A stretch of 64,000 bases of DNA from contig JAFEAJ010000044.1 in assembly GCA_018266455.1 (NCBI GenBank), positions 43,850 through 107,849 of the forward strand, read 5' to 3'. Made by a program: the position numbers and the translations under genes. The notes under the pieces are model-generated. The model saw nothing but the letters and a program-made list of their open reading frames with translations. It searched no databases and was not told where the DNA came from. Positions 53,015-61,215 of this stretch are shown one piece after another (within the stretch, counting starts at the first letter, position 1; each line of letters starts with the position of its first letter). The stretch is from Bacteroidota bacterium (GTDB lineage: Bacteria; Bacteroidota; Bacteroidia; Chitinophagales; Chitinophagaceae).

Positions 53015-53788
53015 ATGGCCGGTAGAAAAAAAAGAAAGAAAACCCTGGCTGCTTTTTTAGTTGTGCTGATTGTGCTCGCCCTTGCCATGGCCTGTTTTAT
53101 AGGCTATGACTGGTGGCAGGAAAGAAGGTCACATTTTGTACGTTACCCTGAATTTGGGATAGACATTCCTGTTAATTATTCCATTCATGGAATTGATGTT
53201 TCAAAATACCAGAACCTGATTGACTGGGCCTCAGTAAAAGAAATGAACGTGAACGGTGTGCAGGTCGGTTTTGTTTTCATCAAAGCAACGGAAGGGCTGG
53301 GCAATGAAGACGCCTTGTTTCAACGCAACTGGCGAAAAGCAAAAACAGCAGGGCTTATAAGAGGAGCCTACCATTTTTTTCTGGCTACAAAAAGCGGGAA
53401 AGAACAGGCTGAGAATTTTATTAATTCGGTAAATATAGAAACCGGGGATTTGCCTCCTGTGATTGATGTGGAACAGGCTTATGGCGTGCCTGCCGATAAG
53501 CTCAGGGACAGGGTGAAGGAATGGCTGCAGGCAGTTCAGGATTATTACGGCGTGGCGCCGATCATTTATACGAATGTGGAGTTTTATAAGCAATACCTGA
53601 AAGATGATTTTGACAAATACCCTTTATGGGTGGCGCATTACCTGCAAAAAGAAAGGCCCAGAATTTATCGCGACTGGAGTTTTTGGCAACATAGCGAGAG
53701 CGGCAGGGTGAATGGCGTTGTTACAAAAGTTGATTTCAACGTTTTTAATGGCGATTCTTCCGATTTGAGAAAGCTGCTGGTGAATTAG
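53015..53788 (+). CDS. GH25 lysozyme with N-terminal membrane anchor
   Basis: 257 aa. Basic residues (GRKKRKK) and one transmembrane helix (about 12-34) anchor it to the inner membrane, with the enzyme facing the periplasm. The GH25 barrel begins with IHGIDVSKYQ, and the acidic residues of the DVEQ motif (VIDVEQAYG) supply catalysis; FIKATEG, RGAYHFF and FWQHSESGRV are also conserved. It should cleave the peptidoglycan glycan backbone. The ATG at 53015 is used; TATATTTG ends ten bases before it, so the leader would be very short if that box is the -7 element. Confidence 0.92.
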   Translation: MAGRKKRKKTLAAFLVVLIVLALAMACFIGYDWWQERRSHFVRYPEFGIDIPVNYSIHGIDVSKYQNLIDWASVKEMNVNGVQVGFVFIKATEGLGNEDALFQRNWRKAKTAGLIRGAYHFFLATKSGKEQAENFINSVNIETGDLPPVIDVEQAYGVPADKLRDRVKEWLQAVQDYYGVAPIIYTNVEFYKQYLKDDFDKYPLWVAHYLQKERPRIYRDWSFWQHSESGRVNGVVTKVDFNVFNGDSSDLRKLLVN

Positions 53789-53810
53789 AACGGATTACTT
53801 CGCTGACATT

Positions 53811-53935
53811 GCCAATTTTTGAGAGCAGGTGCGACAACCCGCCCGTAGGGCCTCATGCTGGCCGGTATCCCCAGCGAACCAAAAAAGAAGAATGCAAAAT
53901 TGGCTTGCGCCCTCTGTCGCTTTCTCAAAAATTTT
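53811..53935. other. Structured GC-rich intergenic block
   Basis: Arms around 53814-53835 and 53916-53932 pair (AATTTTTGAGA and CGAC with their complements), and GCCAATTTT at 53811-53819 can instead pair with AAAATTGGC at 53896-53904. A shorter GCTGG/CCAGC hairpin (53857-53861, 53871-53875) lies within. The core is clearly richer in GC than the flanks, and short frames through it make no sense as protein. It may be a dispersed repeat or an untranslated RNA structure. Confidence 0.4.
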
Positions 53936-53950
53936 CATCAAATTTGCTGT

Positions 53951-54187
53951 ATGAGCGAAATGGAACAGGACATTAAGGTCTTTTTTAAAAAGCTGGCAGT
54001 ATCTGTTTACACCGGTGTTTTTTGGGTATTCGCGGTAATGACTTTTGGTATTTACTTCAGGCTCATGTTTATTGAAGATAAAATCAGCGTGGGCAATATT
54101 ATTTTTTACTTGCTTGTTGTATTTAGTTTTGTTTTTCTTGCAAGGTTTTATCTGAAGCTGTGGAAAGAGAAACCTCATAAGAAGTAA
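53951..54187 (+). CDS. Small two-TM membrane protein
   Basis: 78 aa. A short polar N-terminus (MSEMEQDIKVFF) is followed by two helices: the first runs AVSVYTGVFWVFAVMTFGIYF, and after a charged MFIEDKISVGN loop comes FYLLVVFSFVFLARFYL, with a basic tail. I recognise no named family, though similar small membrane proteins with 'GIYFRLMFIEDKI' occur in Chitinophagaceae. The ATG at 53951 is used since the upstream extension of the frame runs through the structured block. Confidence 0.6.
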   Translation: MSEMEQDIKVFFKKLAVSVYTGVFWVFAVMTFGIYFRLMFIEDKISVGNIIFYLLVVFSFVFLARFYLKLWKEKPHKK

Positions 54188-54203
54188 ATCCTTGCAAATG
54201 CCA

Positions 54204-54629
54204 TCAGCTTGTATGGTCGGTTATAATGAACCATTTTCCTTTTATTTTCCTCAACAATAAAGTATAATAACCGCCTGCGTCGCCCATGCTTCTTTTAAGG
54301 AACCATTTGCCGGTTAAAAAATAATATTCGGGCGATAATTTTTTTAGCTTGATAAGCGTGAAGAAAAGCTTGCCCATTTTAGCCGGGCTATCATAAGTTT
54401 TTTTGTAGTTGTTCAATGTGTTGTTATAGCCATAAGTAATGCCCCCATGGCCGATAAAAGTAAGCGAATCATTATCCCAATACCCTTTCATGAACTCGTC
54501 TATATTGCCGATGTTCCATGCACTTGCCTGGTCAGCCATTATTTTTTTGATTGCCAGCTCGTCAGCAGATTGGGAAAAAGATATATAAGATAAAGAAATT
54601 AATACCAGTAATAAGCTCAGTTTTTTCAT
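54204..54629 (-). CDS. Secreted NTF2-like / DUF4440 protein
   Basis: 141 aa. A signal peptide (about 1-20, ending ISFSQ) is followed by an NTF2-like fold: a helical start (ADELAIKKIMADQASAWNIG), FMKGYWDNDSLTFIG and a C-terminal sheet ending KGKWFIITDHTS. This subgroup (DUF4440/SnoaL-like) is often an accessory or ligand-binding protein with no catalytic residues conserved. Its function is unknown. It is divergent from the ArsC-like gene. Confidence 0.85.
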   Translation of the reverse strand: MKKLSLLLVLISLSYISFSQSADELAIKKIMADQASAWNIGNIDEFMKGYWDNDSLTFIGHGGITYGYNNTLNNYKKTYDSPAKMGKLFFTLIKLKKLSPEYYFLTGKWFLKRSMGDAGGYYTLLLRKIKGKWFIITDHTS

Positions 54630-54749
54630 GATGAATTTGATTTGAGCATGAAATTAAGGAAAAGCTTTTTACCGGCTTTAAGAATCGTTTATGAATCAAA
54701 ATGCTTTGTGCTCCTTGCTTTCTTTACGAGCTTTGTGCGAAACTTCAGC

Positions 54750-55103
54750 ATGAAAAAAATTTATTGCCTCTCCACCTGCAATACCTGCACTGCGATATTA
54801 AAAGATATTGATGCAAGGAAAATAGGTTTTGAAATGCAGGACATCAAAACTGAAAAAATTACGCCTGCGCAATTGGATGAACTGAAAAAGATGGCCGGCA
54901 GCTACGAAGCATTGTTCAGCCGCCGGGCATTGAAATATAAAGAGCTTGGGCTGAAAGATAAAACACTGACCGAAAAAGATTACCGGGATTATATTTTAAA
55001 AGAATACACTTTCCTGAAAAGGCCTGTTGTTGTCTTGAACAACAAAATTTTTGTAGGCAGCGAAAAGAAAACGGTGGAAGAATTGAAGAAAGCGCTGGGC
55101 TAA
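54750..55103 (+). CDS. ArsC/Spx-family thioredoxin-like protein
   Basis: 117 aa. The fold starts with IYCLSTCNTC, so the CxxC-type pair C10/C13 is at the usual place, followed by MQDIKTEKIT, LFSRRALKYKELGL (the basic residues of ArsC-like proteins) and LKRPVVVLNNKIFVG with the cis-Pro. ArsC-like proteins reduce arsenate, but Spx-like members instead act on RNA polymerase, and many Bacteroidota copies are of unknown role. No ars operon is nearby. The ATG at 54750 is used; the frame is open from 54642. Confidence 0.85.
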   Translation: MKKIYCLSTCNTCTAILKDIDARKIGFEMQDIKTEKITPAQLDELKKMAGSYEALFSRRALKYKELGLKDKTLTEKDYRDYILKEYTFLKRPVVVLNNKIFVGSEKKTVEELKKALG

Positions 55104-55211
55104 AGTTGATTTGCAAAATTGTTGAAAGGCGCATGACATCAAAAATCAAACAATACCTGGAGAAAAAAAATGAACAGTAGCCTCTTCCCATAGTTTAAAA
55201 TTTTGGAAAAA

Positions 55212-57572
55212 CTATCCCACAATCCGCAGCTTGGCATAATTCAGCATTATCTTTTTTTCGCCGTTCAACTCGAACTTTACCGTGGCGATGGGGTTGTGTG
55301 TGCTGCCTTCCATTTTAATCACCTCACCAAATCCGAATTTTTGATGTTCTACTTTTTGCCCTTCCTGCAAATTAGAAGTATCGCTGGCCACAAAATCTTT
55401 TGAAGGAACGTGGTTAACTACTGTTTGTGGTTTATTGCCAGTGAGGTAAGAGGGCTTTGCGTTTTGAGTTTCATCTCTCCCAAATCCCCTGTTCATCCTT
55501 TCAAACGCGCTACCGGCAAGCCACTTGCTTTGCTGGTTGCTCATGCTGCCTCCTGCATAGCTCCTGTCCAAAAATTTTTCAGGTATCTCATCAATAAATC
55601 GGCTGGGCTCATTTTGAATGATATTGCCAAAACGGTAACGTGTGTTCGCATACGAGACCCACAATCTTTTTTTTGCTCTTGTGATCACCACATAGAACAG
55701 CCTTCTTTCTTCTTCCAGTTCTTCACGGGTATTAATGGACATGGCATTGGGAAAAAGCATTTCTTCCAGCCCTGCAGCGAACACGCAACCAAATTCCAGC
55801 CCCTTTGCCGCATGAATGGTCATCAGTTTCACCGTGTCTGCATTCGGGTCTTTTTCATCAGCATCGGTTAGTAAAGTTATTTGTTGAAGATATGAGGAAA
55901 GCCCAATTGTTCCCGGGTCGATTGCTTTTGGGGGGGCATTCCCTTCATTCAACAAAACTCCTTCATCATCAATGAGGCTCCTGTTCTGTGAATCATCTAC
56001 CCACTGTTTGATCGAATTCAGCAATTCCTGTATGTTCTCGTAGCGGGCAAGCCCTTCAGTTGTTTTGTCGTTAAAAAGTTCTTTTACGATATTGGTTTGT
56101 TTGCCCACGTGCACTGCTACTTCATGTGCATTTTTTGACCGGAGCATGCTCGCAAAACTTTTGATCATCACCACAAAATTCTCTATCGCCTCCAACGTGC
56201 CCGCTTTGTAACCGAATTTTGCAGCATTCTCCATCACTTCCCACATGCTGATGTTTTTTTCATTTGCGAACAAAACAGCCTTGTCAATAGAAGTCTTGCC
56301 AATCCCCCGCAAGGGGTAATTGATAATGCGTTTCAGCGATTCTTCATCTCTGGGGTTAACAATAATTCTCAGGTAAGCTAAAAAATCTTTTATTTCTTTT
56401 CGCTGATAAAAGCTGATGCCGCCGTAAATCGTGTAGGGAATCCCCATCCTGCGCAGGCTTTCTTCAAATGCACGGCTTTGCGCATTGGTTCGGTAAAGAA
56501 TGGCAAAATCCTTATTATTAAAATGGTTGCGCAGTTTTTGTTCCTGGATGGTGTCAGCCACAAATTTCCCCTCTTCATTATCGGTAACGGTGCGCACCAG
56601 TTTTATTTTTTCGCCTTCAGCGTTTTCGGTGAAAAGTTTTTTTTCGATCTGGCCCTTGTTGTTGCTGATGACTTCATTGGCAACGTGCAAAATATTTTGT
56701 GTGCTGCGGTAATTCTGTTCCAGCTTGATTACTTTCACATCATCATAATCTTTTTGGAACTGTAGGATGTTCTCGATGGTAGCCCCGCGGAAACTGTAAA
56801 TGCTTTGCGCATCATCGCCCACCACGCAAACATTTTCGTGCATGGCGCCGAGCAGCTTGATGATTTCATATTGAGCCGGGTTGGTATCCTGGTACTCATC
56901 GATCAAAATGTATTTAAACTTGCGCTGGTATTTGATTAATGCATCAGGGAAATTTTTCAGCAGCTCGTAAAATTTCAACAGCAGGTCATCAAAATCCATT
57001 GCGCCATTTTTAAAGCAGCGCTTAACGTAAGCATCATAAACCATTGCGATGGCAGGCCGCTGGCTGCGCATGTCTTCCTGCTGTAAATAATAATCATTTG
57101 CATATTCGGCCGGCCCGACCAGCGCATTTTTTGAACTGCTGATGCGGTTATAAATAGCAGAAGATTTATAGTGCTTGTCATCTAAATTCAGTTCGTTCAC
57201 TACGGTTTTGATTACCGCCTTTGCGTCATCGGTATCGTAAATGGAAAAATTGTTCGGGTAGCCGATGCGCTGCGCTTCTGTCCTTAAAATACGCGCAAAC
57301 ACGCTGTGAAAAGTACCGATATATAAGTTACGTGCTTCATTATTGTCCAAAATTTTCTCCACGCGTTCCTTCATTTCTTTGGCAGCTTTGTTTGTAAAAG
57401 TGAGCGCAAGGATATTGAATGCATCAGCTCCATTTGCCATCAAATGCGCAATGCGTGTGGTGAGCACTTTTGTTTTCCCGCTGCCCGCGCCGGCAACAAT
57501 CATCAATGGGCCATTGATATGAGTAGCTGCTTCGCGCTGTGGCCCGTTAAGTTCTTTTAAATAATCCTGCAT
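55212..57572 (-). CDS. pcrA: UvrD/PcrA-type ATP-dependent DNA helicase
   Basis: 786 aa, superfamily 1A. The Q motif lies in LNGPQREAA; Walker A is GAGSGKT; motif II is IDEYQDTNPAQY, followed by VGDDAQSIYSFRGA; KLEQNYRST, TIHAAKGLEF and VVITRAKKRL complete the helicase. The C-terminus (about 725-786) is a Tudor-like domain (EGQKVEHQKFGFGEVIKMEG) found in PcrA and used for RNA polymerase binding. It unwinds DNA in mismatch/excision repair and clears nucleoprotein blocks. Confidence 0.96.
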   Translation of the reverse strand: MQDYLKELNGPQREAATHINGPLMIVAGAGSGKTKVLTTRIAHLMANGADAFNILALTFTNKAAKEMKERVEKILDNNEARNLYIGTFHSVFARILRTEAQRIGYPNNFSIYDTDDAKAVIKTVVNELNLDDKHYKSSAIYNRISSSKNALVGPAEYANDYYLQQEDMRSQRPAIAMVYDAYVKRCFKNGAMDFDDLLLKFYELLKNFPDALIKYQRKFKYILIDEYQDTNPAQYEIIKLLGAMHENVCVVGDDAQSIYSFRGATIENILQFQKDYDDVKVIKLEQNYRSTQNILHVANEVISNNKGQIEKKLFTENAEGEKIKLVRTVTDNEEGKFVADTIQEQKLRNHFNNKDFAILYRTNAQSRAFEESLRRMGIPYTIYGGISFYQRKEIKDFLAYLRIIVNPRDEESLKRIINYPLRGIGKTSIDKAVLFANEKNISMWEVMENAAKFGYKAGTLEAIENFVVMIKSFASMLRSKNAHEVAVHVGKQTNIVKELFNDKTTEGLARYENIQELLNSIKQWVDDSQNRSLIDDEGVLLNEGNAPPKAIDPGTIGLSSYLQQITLLTDADEKDPNADTVKLMTIHAAKGLEFGCVFAAGLEEMLFPNAMSINTREELEEERRLFYVVITRAKKRLWVSYANTRYRFGNIIQNEPSRFIDEIPEKFLDRSYAGGSMSNQQSKWLAGSAFERMNRGFGRDETQNAKPSYLTGNKPQTVVNHVPSKDFVASDTSNLQEGQKVEHQKFGFGEVIKMEGSTHNPIATVKFELNGEKKIMLNYAKLRIVG

Positions 57573-57760
57573 GGCTGCAATTTACAAAGCGCAATTTGCA
57601 TGGCAAGAAGGTTGGGCAGAATAAGTTGCTAACAGCAATTTTTAATACTAAACAGGCTGATGCCCTGTCTGCGGTTTATGGAAGACTGTATTACGTTACC
57701 AAAAAACAATTACCCTTAAAATAATATTGCGCATTTTGTACTAATGCTTAACTTCCGCGC

Positions 57761-59974
57761 ATGGCATTGGTTGATGCTTCCAATTTTTTATTTCAAACTG
57801 CCGTTCAGTTTGTGAACCAAACGAGCAGGCATATTTTTTTGACCGGGAAAGCGGGTACGGGCAAAACCACCTTCCTGAAATATATCAGAGAAAATTCTTT
57901 CAAAAGAATTGCTGTAGTAGCGCCTACCGGTGTTGCTGCCATCAATGCGGGCGGGGTTACCATGCATTCTTTCTTTCAGTTGCCCTTTGGCCCTTATGTG
58001 CCCACACGAAGAACAGAGTGGGGAAGCGAGATCACCAATGAGCACATGCTTTTTAAAAACCTGCGGTTCAATAATGAAAAAAAAGAACTGCTCCGTGAAC
58101 TGGATCTGCTGATTATTGATGAAGTGAGCATGGTGAGGGCCGATATGCTCGATGCAACAGATACGATATTGCGCCGTTTCAGGCAACAGCCGCTGTTGCC
58201 TTTTGGGGGAGTGCAGGTACTGTATATTGGCGATCTTTTTCAATTGCCGCCGGTTATTAATAATGCAGAATGGGACATTTTAAAGGAATATTACCCAAGC
58301 CCCTTTTTTTTTGATTCCCTGGCAGTGCAACAGGCGCCGCCTATCCTAATCGAGCTGAAAAAAATTTACCGGCAGAATGAAGAGGAATTTATAACTATCC
58401 TAAATAATATCCGGGATAAAAAAGCTACTGATGAAGACCTAAAGAAACTGCATGAACATTACCAACCTCATTTTCGCACAGAAGATAAAGAACACTTCAT
58501 CACGCTTACTACGCACAACAACAAAGCAGCTGATATTAACCAGAACAAATTGAGAAAACTTCCTGGCAGGTTATTTGAGTTTAAAGCAGAATTGACCGGG
58601 GAGTTCAATGAAAAAGCATTGCCTGCCGAAAAGGTTTTGCAGTTGAAAGAAGGCGCTCAAATAATGTTCATTAAAAACGATAAAGGTGAATTCAGGAGAT
58701 ATTACAACGGCAGGATCGCAACCGTTTCTAAAATTGAGGAAGGGAAAATTTTTGTGCGCTTTCCGAATGAAGAGAAAGAAATGGAACTGGAAAAAGAAAC
58801 ATGGAAAAATATCCGTTACAGCTATAATAAAGACACTGACAGTATTGATGAAGAAACACAAGGCACTTTTAAACAGTACCCCATCCGGCTGGCGTGGGCA
58901 ATCACCATTCACAAAAGCCAGGGCCTTACTTTTGAAAAAGCAATTATTGATGCCGGCGAGTCATTTGCCCCCGGGCAGGTATATGTTGCGCTGAGCAGGC
59001 TAACAACCCTGGATGGGCTGATCCTTTGCAGCCGCATCCTTCCACAGGCGATTATTACTGATGAAAGAGTGCTTGCATTCTCAAAAACCGAAATGGCTGA
59101 AGACCATTTAGAGGAAGAATTAAAACAGCAACAAAAAGTTTTTATCAGCCGCTCTTTGATGGAATGTTATAATTGGGAGAAATTAGTAGGGTTGTTCCGT
59201 GAACATCTTGAAGGGTATGAACACCGGGTAATGCCCGGGCAAAGAGAAGCCATTGCATGGGCCGAAAAAATAATGCAGCAACTGGAAGCGCAGCAGGAAG
59301 TTTCCGTTAAGTTCAACAGGCAGCTTGAAAGATTACTGGTGGATGCAGCAGATAACAACCATCAGCAATTGCAAAACCGTATTTCAGCCGCCGCTGCTCA
59401 TTTTTCCAGGGCGATGGAAGAAGTTTCCGCTTCGCTTTCTGCGCATATTGGCGAAATGAGGATAAAACAGCGAACAAAAAAATATGTCGAGGAATTGCGT
59501 GGCCTGGATATGCTCCTGAAAAGGAAAATAAAGCAGCTTCAATATTCTGTTGATCTTGCAAAAGCGCTGGCAAATGGCATGGGTGCACAAGCGCTTTTTA
59601 GCCTGATTGAGAGCCAGAAAAAATTGCCGCCATCACCTCTGCAAATACAGCCTGGGCCGGGGAAGCCGAAAAAAGGAGAAACGCGCTATATTAGCCTGCA
59701 ATTGTTTAAAGAAGGGAACAAAATACCCGACATTGCAAAAATGCGCAACCTTGCTGTGGGCACTATCGAAGGCCATCTTATTTCGTTCATCAGCAGTGAA
59801 GAAATACGTATAGAAGACATTCTTTCAAAAAAGAAAATAGAAAACATTTTAAAGGCCATTCGGCAAAACCCTGAATACGGGTCGTCTCAATTGAAAGAGA
59901 ATTTGGGAGATGAGTACTCCTACGGCGACATCAGGGCCGTGCTGGTTTGGAAAGATTTGCCTGAAAAAAAATAA
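57761..59974 (+). CDS. Pif1/RecD-like helicase with C-terminal HTH domain
   Basis: 737 aa. The ATPase core has GKAGTGKTTFLKYI (Walker A), VVAPTGVAAINAGG, LIIDEVSMVRADM, IGDLFQLPPV and, near residue 385, AITIHKSQGLTFEKAIIDAG, as in Pif1-like helicases. Between residues 470 and 640 is a long helical region with several Gln-rich segments. The C-terminus (about 640-737) is a helicase-associated HTH (FKEGNKIPDIAKMRNLAVGTIEGHL). It probably unwinds DNA at stalled forks or G-quadruplexes. A terminator follows directly; the PcrA-type gene is divergent. Confidence 0.9.
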   Translation: MALVDASNFLFQTAVQFVNQTSRHIFLTGKAGTGKTTFLKYIRENSFKRIAVVAPTGVAAINAGGVTMHSFFQLPFGPYVPTRRTEWGSEITNEHMLFKNLRFNNEKKELLRELDLLIIDEVSMVRADMLDATDTILRRFRQQPLLPFGGVQVLYIGDLFQLPPVINNAEWDILKEYYPSPFFFDSLAVQQAPPILIELKKIYRQNEEEFITILNNIRDKKATDEDLKKLHEHYQPHFRTEDKEHFITLTTHNNKAADINQNKLRKLPGRLFEFKAELTGEFNEKALPAEKVLQLKEGAQIMFIKNDKGEFRRYYNGRIATVSKIEEGKIFVRFPNEEKEMELEKETWKNIRYSYNKDTDSIDEETQGTFKQYPIRLAWAITIHKSQGLTFEKAIIDAGESFAPGQVYVALSRLTTLDGLILCSRILPQAIITDERVLAFSKTEMAEDHLEEELKQQQKVFISRSLMECYNWEKLVGLFREHLEGYEHRVMPGQREAIAWAEKIMQQLEAQQEVSVKFNRQLERLLVDAADNNHQQLQNRISAAAAHFSRAMEEVSASLSAHIGEMRIKQRTKKYVEELRGLDMLLKRKIKQLQYSVDLAKALANGMGAQALFSLIESQKKLPPSPLQIQPGPGKPKKGETRYISLQLFKEGNKIPDIAKMRNLAVGTIEGHLISFISSEEIRIEDILSKKKIENILKAIRQNPEYGSSQLKENLGDEYSYGDIRAVLVWKDLPEKK

Positions 59975-60005
59975 AGCCCTGCATGTGCAGCGCTTTATTT
60001 TTTTT
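59970..60005 (+). terminator. Terminator of the Pif1-like helicase gene
   Basis: A 13-bp stem with one C-C mismatch (AATAAAGC-C-CTGCA with TGCAG-C-GCTTTATT) and a two-base loop is followed by TTTTTTTT. It overlaps the stop codon region. Confidence 0.8.
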
Positions 60006-60076
60006 TATATGCAAAGGCATCAGAAGGCTTCGCCAGTTACATTTTAGAAGTTACCCGCCTTTTGATTCCCTGCGTT

Positions 60077-60160
60077 TTATGCGGCTTGTTTATTGCGCCT
60101 TCTTCCGCCACCTGACAAAGCGGCTATCAACGTGAGCGTATCAATGTACCTGCTTTTCAT
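60077..60160 (-). CDS. Candidate 27-aa basic peptide
   Basis: From the ATG at 60160 to TAA at 60077-60079: a hydrophobic middle (TLTLIAALSGGG) follows MKSRYID, and the end is basic (RRRNKQAA). The same frame is open upstream to 60309 with protein-like sequence (EVFAPFRNPLYLPASYILEA) but no ATG. Either a peptide is made from 60160 or this is the remnant of a longer gene. I recognise no family. Confidence 0.3.
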   Translation of the reverse strand: MKSRYIDTLTLIAALSGGGRRRNKQAA

Positions 60161-60281
60161 AACTAATTTTTTGAAGTTTATTAATTTGTTTTTCTCATTG
60201 CCTGCTTTTTCAATCGCTTCTAAAATGTAAGACGCAGGTAAATAAAGCGGGTTACGGAATGGGGCAAAAACTTCAAAAGAA

Positions 60282-60317
60282 AAACCGCTGGCAGCGTTGC
60301 TGATGTATCAGCGGTTT
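60282..60317 (-). terminator. Terminator of the 51-aa basic protein gene
   Basis: A perfect 9-bp stem, AAACCGCTG (60282-60290) with CAGCGGTTT (60309-60317), is followed on the minus strand by TTTTTCTTTT. It lies 23 bp past the stop at 60341. Confidence 0.7.
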
Positions 60318-60340
60318 AAATTAGTTATGAGTGTTGCTGG

Positions 60341-60496
60341 TTATGAGCCACGCTGTGAGCCGCCAGTGAGCTTGGTGTTCCTGGAGAGCGATTTCGTATT
60401 TGTTTTCGCTTTTTGTTGTTGGCTGCCAGGCTTTCCGGATTGTTGCCCGGGCTTATTGCCCTTTTTTTTGTTATTGCTGTTATTGAGGAGCGACAT
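60341..60496 (-). CDS. 51-aa basic protein, probable nucleic-acid-binding type
   Basis: From the ATG at 60496: MSLLNNSNNKKKGNKPG, then a Gln/Ser/Lys-rich middle and TKLTGGSQRGS. There are no acidic residues, so the charge is strongly positive, and no fold is predicted. Short basic Lys/Gly/Ser proteins ending in TGGxRGS recur in Bacteroidota with no known role. The gene has its own terminator 23 bp downstream, which favours a real gene over a chance frame. An in-frame start further upstream would add 32 residues that look non-coding. Confidence 0.6.
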   Translation of the reverse strand: MSLLNNSNNKKKGNKPGQQSGKPGSQQQKAKTNTKSLSRNTKLTGGSQRGS

Positions 60497-60791
60497 AATT
60501 GAAATTTTTATGTTAATAGATCTTTGCAATAAAAATAGTGAATTAATATTTTCTTTATGCCGATTTAGGGAATTATTATATGGCTGCAGCAATGGAATTA
60601 TTCAGCTTCCGTTGCCCGCCGTAACGTACGGGCCGGCGCAGCGCTCTTGTGCTGGGTCTTCCTGTACGCAATGTGGAATAGCAGCACTAAATTTATTTTG
60701 TTGTGTTTACGTTGTAAATTTACTGCACACAGGTAAACGGGGCCCTTGCGTAGAGTTGCCCGGCAGTTTTCTGTGGCCAATCAGAAAGGTG
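60497..60791. other. Intergenic stretch before the 122-aa protein gene
   Basis: 295 bp. The first part is AT-rich and presumably holds the promoter of the 51-aa gene on the minus strand. A GC-rich patch around 60610-60670 contains a small CCGTA-ACG-TACGG hairpin. No convincing gene is present; a 60-codon minus-strand frame (60598-60780) lacks protein-like features. I see no clear promoter for the gene at 60792 beyond an AT-rich TGTAAATTTA. Confidence 0.4.
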
Positions 60792-61160
60792 ATGAAGAAA
60801 GAATTGTACTTCGATATCAGTTCGGCTGAAAAAGGCGGCAGCTTGTTCAGGATAAGCGATGGAGCAGGTACCCGCTTCTATTATAGCCACAGTACGTATG
60901 ATGACAAAAAAGATGAAGTGAAAGTGTTTGAAACCAATTTTGAAAGTTTTGCAGCATTCTGGCAATACCTTGTCCAAAACAAAGAATGGTTTTACCTGCA
61001 CCCATTGTTCGTTCATCCCGAGCAAAGAGATTTTATTCGCGAACAGTTGAAATCGGTAAACTGGGGAATTCACCCAAATAAAAAATGGCAGGAGAGCCAC
61101 CAGCGGCAATGGAAAAAAGTGCTGAGCGGGCCAGGCAGCTACTATCAGCCATCTATTTAA
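60792..61160 (+). CDS. Conserved hypothetical protein, 122 aa
   Basis: Begins MKKELYFDISSAEKGGSLFR and contains many aromatic residues in KVFETNFESFAAFWQYL, EWFYLHPLFVHPEQR and a C-terminal HQRQWKKVLSGPG. No signal or membrane segment is seen. The pattern, with a beta-rich N-half and helical C-half, resembles small Bacteroidota proteins of unknown function. The ATG at 60792 is chosen because the protein-like sequence begins there; the frame is open from 60297 through a stretch that is not coding. The radical SAM gene follows after 55 bp. Confidence 0.7.
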   Translation: MKKELYFDISSAEKGGSLFRISDGAGTRFYYSHSTYDDKKDEVKVFETNFESFAAFWQYLVQNKEWFYLHPLFVHPEQRDFIREQLKSVNWGIHPNKKWQESHQRQWKKVLSGPGSYYQPSI

Positions 61161-61197
61161 CCTTGCCTGCCGCCGGCTGTTTTTCCTTTTTCCTTTT

Positions 61198-61205
61198 TAC
61201 TTTTG
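61198..61205 (+). promoter_or_regulatory. -7 element of the radical SAM gene
   Basis: TACTTTTG fits TAnnTTTG and ends 10 nt before the ATG at 61216, implying a very short leader. The upstream -33 position has no TTTG. Confidence 0.35.
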
Positions 61206-61215
61206 CACTTCATCT

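Noticed and set aside
53795..54178. Minus-strand frame of 127 codons opposite the 78-aa membrane protein
   Set aside because: It is the shadow of the plus-strand gene plus the structured block; the plus-strand frame has the helices and a better start.
60598..60780. 60-codon minus-strand frame
   Set aside because: Composition is irregular with no start context, and it lies in a GC-rich patch antisense to the start of the plus-strand gene. No family resemblance.
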